Shown here: in pieces, positions 61,202 through 64,000 of the stretch
Position numbering within the stretch: position 1 is the first letter of the stretch
How the letters are laid out: every line of letters starts with the position of its first letter
Assembly: GCA_965217135.1 (NCBI GenBank)
Contig: OZ244249.1
Coordinates: forward strand, 3,906,001 to 3,970,000
Length of the DNA stretch: 64,000 nt
Origin: HXMU1420-2 sp017643305
Lineage (GTDB): Bacteria; Pseudomonadota; Alphaproteobacteria; Rhodobacterales; Rhodobacteraceae
Direction: 5' to 3'
The notes under the pieces: model-generated
Told to the model about the DNA's origin: nothing
Seen by the model: only the letters and a program-made list of their open reading frames with translations
Databases searched by the model: none
Program-made: the position numbers and the translations under genes

Positions 61202-62199
61202 GCGTCGTCGTACACCACTTCAAGAGATGCTTTTGGCGCTGCGTTTTTACCGCGCATGTCCTGATCGGTGGCTGGCACTAGTTCGATCCCAGCGCCGGTT
61301 TCCTTGCCATCAAACAGGCCAAGCAATCCGTCCTGATCCAATGGTGCCGGACGAACTGGCGGGGCTTCGGCCACATTCACACCCAGCGCGGCAAACAATG
61401 GGCCCCACTGGCTGCTTTGCGTGCCAACAATCTGATAATTTGCCGATTTCTTGCGCAGGTCGTCATCCTGTGGGATCGACGCCAATACCGGAATATCGAC
61501 CGCGTCGGCAAAGGCCTGCGCCTCGCCGCTGCCATCATCTTTGTTAACGACCAGCCCGGCGACGCCCACATTGCCGCCCAGCTTGCGGAAGTATTCCACC
61601 GCCGAACACACGTTGTTGGCCACGTAGAGCGACTGGAGGTCATTCGACCCTACAAGAATTACCTTCTGCGCCATGTCACGGGCGATCGGCAGGCCGAAGC
61701 CACCGCAAACAACGTCACCCAGGAAATCCAGCAGGACATAATCAAAGTCCCAGTCGTGGAACCCCAGCTTTTCCAGCAATTCAAAACCGTGGATGATGCC
61801 GCGTCCGCCACAGCCACGGCCAACTTCAGGCCCGCCCAGCTCCATCGCGTAGACGCCGCCACGTTTGAAGCAGACATCGCCAATCTTCACCTCTTCCCCC
61901 GCCAGCTTTTTGCGGGTGGAGGTTTCGATGATGGTCGGACACGCCTTGCCCCCAAACAGCAGGGATGTTGTGTCGGATTTCGGATCGCAGCCGATCAGCA
62001 AAACGCGCTTGCCCTGCTCAGCCATGACGTGGCTGAGGTTGGCCAGCGTGAAGGACTTACCAATGCCACCCTTTCCATAGATCGCGATGATCTGAGTTTT
62101 CTTCATTTCGCCTGCCGGCAGAACATCCGCCAGATCCTGATGGGCTTCTTCGCGCAGACGCTCATCGAAATCTTTCAGGTTGGGCACATCGTCTTTCAT
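61198..62199 (-). CDS. bchX: chlorophyllide reductase iron protein BchX
   Basis: A 333-residue ATPase. ATG 62199 follows GGGAGGGG and overlaps the bchC stop. It has P-loop IYGKGGIGKSFTLANLSHVM and cluster Cys in GRGCGGRG and DVVCGGFGLP. A homodimer donates electrons to BchY-BchZ, in the same way as BchL does for BchN-BchB. Confidence 0.97.
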   Translation of the reverse strand: MKDDVPNLKDFDERLREEAHQDLADVLPAGEMKKTQIIAIYGKGGIGKSFTLANLSHVMAEQGKRVLLIGCDPKSDTTSLLFGGKACPTIIETSTRKKLAGEEVKIGDVCFKRGGVYAMELGGPEVGRGCGGRGIIHGFELLEKLGFHDWDFDYVLLDFLGDVVCGGFGLPIARDMAQKVILVGSNDLQSLYVANNVCSAVEYFRKLGGNVGVAGLVVNKDDGSGEAQAFADAVDIPVLASIPQDDDLRKKSANYQIVGTQSSQWGPLFAALGVNVAEAPPVRPAPLDQDGLLGLFDGKETGAGIELVPATDQDMRGKNAAPKASLEVVYDDA

Positions 62200-63134
62200 G
62201 TCCCCTCCCAATCGAGAACCAGTTTCAAACAAGTTGGATCTTCAAAGGCTGTGCTATAGGCGGTCGTCGCACGTTCTGCTTTGGCGATGTGGCTGATCAG
62301 CCCGTCCAGCGACAGCGTTCCACTTTCCACAAGCGACCGGGTCGCACGCATGTCATCTGGAGTCCATTCCGCCGCAATGCGCAGCCGCGCCTCTTTCATG
62401 AACGCCGGCGGGAATGCAAAGCTGAGCGCTTGGGCATAAAACCCAGCCAGTACGATCTCACCGCCTCGCGCCAGGCGCGCGACCAGTGTGTTCAGAATGC
62501 CGCTGTCGCCAGAAGCATCGTAGATACAGCCATAGTCGCGACGATCATCTGCATCGGGCGAGATCACCGCGTACCCGTTGGCCCCTTCGCGCCGAGCCGG
62601 ATCGAGTTCCCAAACTACTGGGGCCGGCGCGCCAGCAGCCAACGTCAGCCGCGCAAGCAGGCGACCGACAACGCCATGACCAACAATCAATTCTGGCATT
62701 AAGTGGCGAAGTCCAGCCATGGAGTGGCGGGCTGTGGCGGCCAGCGCCAGCAGTGTCATTTCGGCCGAACAGGACGCATCTATCGGTGTTACTCGGTCGG
62801 CGGCGGTAACAATCCGACGGGATGAGCCACCAAAAAGACCATGCGCATCCTCATAGCAGGCGGCACCAGGCACGAAGACCATATCGCCAACCTTATGCTG
62901 ACAGTCACGGCCAACTTCGACAACCTCGCCCACGGTTTCATAACCGGGGACGAGCGGATAGCCCATGCCGGGAAACGGCGGCATGTCCCCGCTCCAGAAC
63001 AGTTTTTCGGTTCCGCTGGACACAGCGGAGTAGCGCGTTTCCACCACCAAATCTGTCGATGTCGGAGCTTTCAGAGTCACCGGCGCGACCGACAAGCTCT
63101 TGGCTCCGTGCAAAATAACAGCAGGTGACTTCAC
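62196..63134 (-). CDS. bchC: bacteriochlorophyllide dehydrogenase BchC
   Basis: A 312-residue medium-chain dehydrogenase-like protein that oxidises the 3-hydroxyethyl group to 3-acetyl. Typical start: SPAVILHGAKSLSVAPVTLK; also PGMGYPLVPGYETVGEV. First gene of the bchCXYZ-puf transcription unit, preceded by two PpsR boxes. Full length. Confidence 0.95.
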   Translation of the reverse strand: MKSPAVILHGAKSLSVAPVTLKAPTSTDLVVETRYSAVSSGTEKLFWSGDMPPFPGMGYPLVPGYETVGEVVEVGRDCQHKVGDMVFVPGAACYEDAHGLFGGSSRRIVTAADRVTPIDASCSAEMTLLALAATARHSMAGLRHLMPELIVGHGVVGRLLARLTLAAGAPAPVVWELDPARREGANGYAVISPDADDRRDYGCIYDASGDSGILNTLVARLARGGEIVLAGFYAQALSFAFPPAFMKEARLRIAAEWTPDDMRATRSLVESGTLSLDGLISHIAKAERATTAYSTAFEDPTCLKLVLDWEGT

Positions 63135-63191
63135 TGTAACAAACTCCCTGTCCCTTTCTTCTTGGCCTAAGACCTAGAAGGGATTCCATAC

Positions 63192-63235
63192 TGTCACAGT
63201 AAACTTACACAAATTTCTGTCAACCTCAATTGACA
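63192..63235 (-). promoter_or_regulatory. tandem PpsR boxes upstream of bchC
   Basis: Two TGT-N12-ACA boxes, TGTCACAGTAAACTTACA (63192-63209) and TGTCAACCTCAATTGACA (63218-63235), lie 8 bp apart. The second holds a minus-strand TTGACA (63223-63218) that can serve as -35 with a weak -10 about 16 nt on (TACTGT). This matches the classical tandem PpsR/CrtJ arrangement at bchC. Confidence 0.78.
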
Positions 63236-63247
63236 GTTAATGTTCGC

Positions 63248-64000
63248 TCAAGCCGACAGCGGCTTTCTGGCAAGGACCACGCGCGTGACATAGCTGCGGA
63301 TCGGGCGGGGCGCCTTGATCGCCTCAAATCCAGCGGTCGTCAGCAGGGAAGCAATGGTTTCTGCCGACCGTGTCCGCCCGGTTCCCATGGCCATTGTGTA
63401 AAGCGCAAAATACACGTCTGTGATCGGATCGGGACGCCGTCCGCCTGACATCGGCTCTGAAATCAAGATGCGGCCACCCGGAGGCAAAGCGGCATAGACC
63501 TTGGCCAACAGATTGCGCACCGTATCTTCGCCGTGATCGTAAAGCACGCGAACCAGGCTGATCGTATCCGCCCCTGATGGCAGAGCGTCGGCTTTGAAGC
63601 TACCATCAACCTGCGCCACTCGTTGCGTCAGCCCGGCCTGCGCCAGATTCGCCTGCGCGGCGGCCCGGGTCTGGGGCAGGTCAAACAGCGTTAGACCAAT
63701 CCTGTCATAGCGGGCCGCCACCGCGCTGAGAAACGCGCCACTGCCCCCACCCACATCCATGAGATGCCGAACAGATTCCAGACGTACCTGTCGCAGCGTG
63801 TCCTCGGCCACCAGCGCCTGGCTTTGCGCCATCAGGTGAGAATAGCGCGCGGCTTCACCCTGCCCCACCACATCGGGGTTCAGGACATATGGCCAGAACT
63901 GTGACAAGGCCGTATCGGTCCTGCCCTGTATCAAGCCCACCGGATCCTCCAGATCCCGTAGAAACGCAGCGTGATGCAGGATCATATCGGTTAGGCCCGG
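63248..64000 (-). CDS. crtF: hydroxyneurosporene O-methyltransferase CrtF, 5' part outside window
   Basis: The last 250 residues of a SAM-dependent O-methyltransferase; the frame stays open to the right edge (ATG 63985 is internal). It has the SAM motif HLMDVGGGSGAFLSAVAARY, LFDLPQ and DTISLVRVLYDHGEDTVRNL. Family length is about 370-390. It methylates hydroxylated carotenoids of the spheroidene/spirilloxanthin path. Position directly upstream of bchC is standard. Confidence 0.92.
   Translation of the reverse strand, partial: PGLTDMILHHAAFLRDLEDPVGLIQGRTDTALSQFWPYVLNPDVVGQGEAARYSHLMAQSQALVAEDTLRQVRLESVRHLMDVGGGSGAFLSAVAARYDRIGLTLFDLPQTRAAAQANLAQAGLTQRVAQVDGSFKADALPSGADTISLVRVLYDHGEDTVRNLLAKVYAALPPGGRILISEPMSGGRRPDPITDVYFALYTMAMGTGRTRSAETIASLLTTAGFEAIKAPRPIRSYVTRVVLARKPLSA

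Noticed and set aside
61417..62259. 280-codon plus-strand frame opposite bchX
   Set aside because: Shadow of the BchX coding strand; no independent start signal.
1..64000. CRISPR arrays, tRNA or rRNA genes, intact insertion sequences
   Set aside because: No regularly spaced repeats, cloverleaf-like sequences, rRNA segments or transposase frames were recognised on either strand.

Overview
The window comes from an aerobic anoxygenic phototrophic alphaproteobacterium, most likely of the Roseobacter group (Rhodobacterales). Three things point there: the gene order crtF-bchCXYZ-pufQBALMC and bchFNBHLM-lhaA-puhABC; the oxygen-dependent cyclase acsF inside the puh operon; and a tetraheme pufC in place of pufX. 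No rRNA, tRNA, CRISPR array or intact insertion sequence was seen.

Region 1 (1-22130) is a periplasmic alcohol oxidation locus built on the cofactor PQQ. It holds a quinoprotein alcohol dehydrogenase with the lanthanide-type Asp pair, a cytochrome c fused to a XoxJ-like binding protein, a SoxYZ-like carrier, a CxxxCW rhodanese-like protein, a SoxH-like metallohydrolase and an HExxH protein. It also holds the PQQ-associated ABC transporter (ATPase and permease at 1753-3290, binding protein at 10042-11238), a YVTN beta-propeller, a DUF1194 protein and pqqABCDE. Control is probably by a LuxR-type response regulator, a NahK/ErcS-like hybrid kinase and a FIST-domain (NosP-like) protein. Two repeated promoter motifs seem to tie the transcription units together. 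A truncated ABC permease and a molybdenum hydroxylase large subunit with a large internal deletion show decay within the locus.

Region 2 (22295-24263) is a wreck of a C5-dicarboxylate or acyl-CoA operon: a CitE-like pseudogene, an MmgE/PrpD fragment and an intact mesaconyl-CoA hydratase-like gene.

Region 3 (24264-30002) is a light-sensing module: a PpsR paralogue lacking both redox cysteines, divergent from heme oxygenase bphO, bacteriophytochrome kinase bphP and a FixJ-type regulator. A small unknown gene and a decayed pucC/lhaA-like relic follow.

Region 4 (30173-64000) is the photosynthesis gene cluster. On the minus strand lie ppaA-ppsR-bchG-bch2-bchP-idi. On the plus strand lie bchFNBHLM-lhaA-puhABC-orf-acsF-puhE-hemA-cycA. 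On the minus strand again lie crtF (cut by the window edge), bchCXYZ, pufQBALMC and dxs. TGT-N12-ACA boxes for PpsR sit upstream of ppaA, bchF, bchG, bchC (two boxes) and the second ppsR. The bch genes convert protoporphyrin to bacteriochlorophyll a, the puf and puh genes make and assemble the reaction center and LH1, hemA and dxs/idi feed tetrapyrrole and isoprenoid supply, and cytochrome c2 and PufC carry electrons back to the reaction center.
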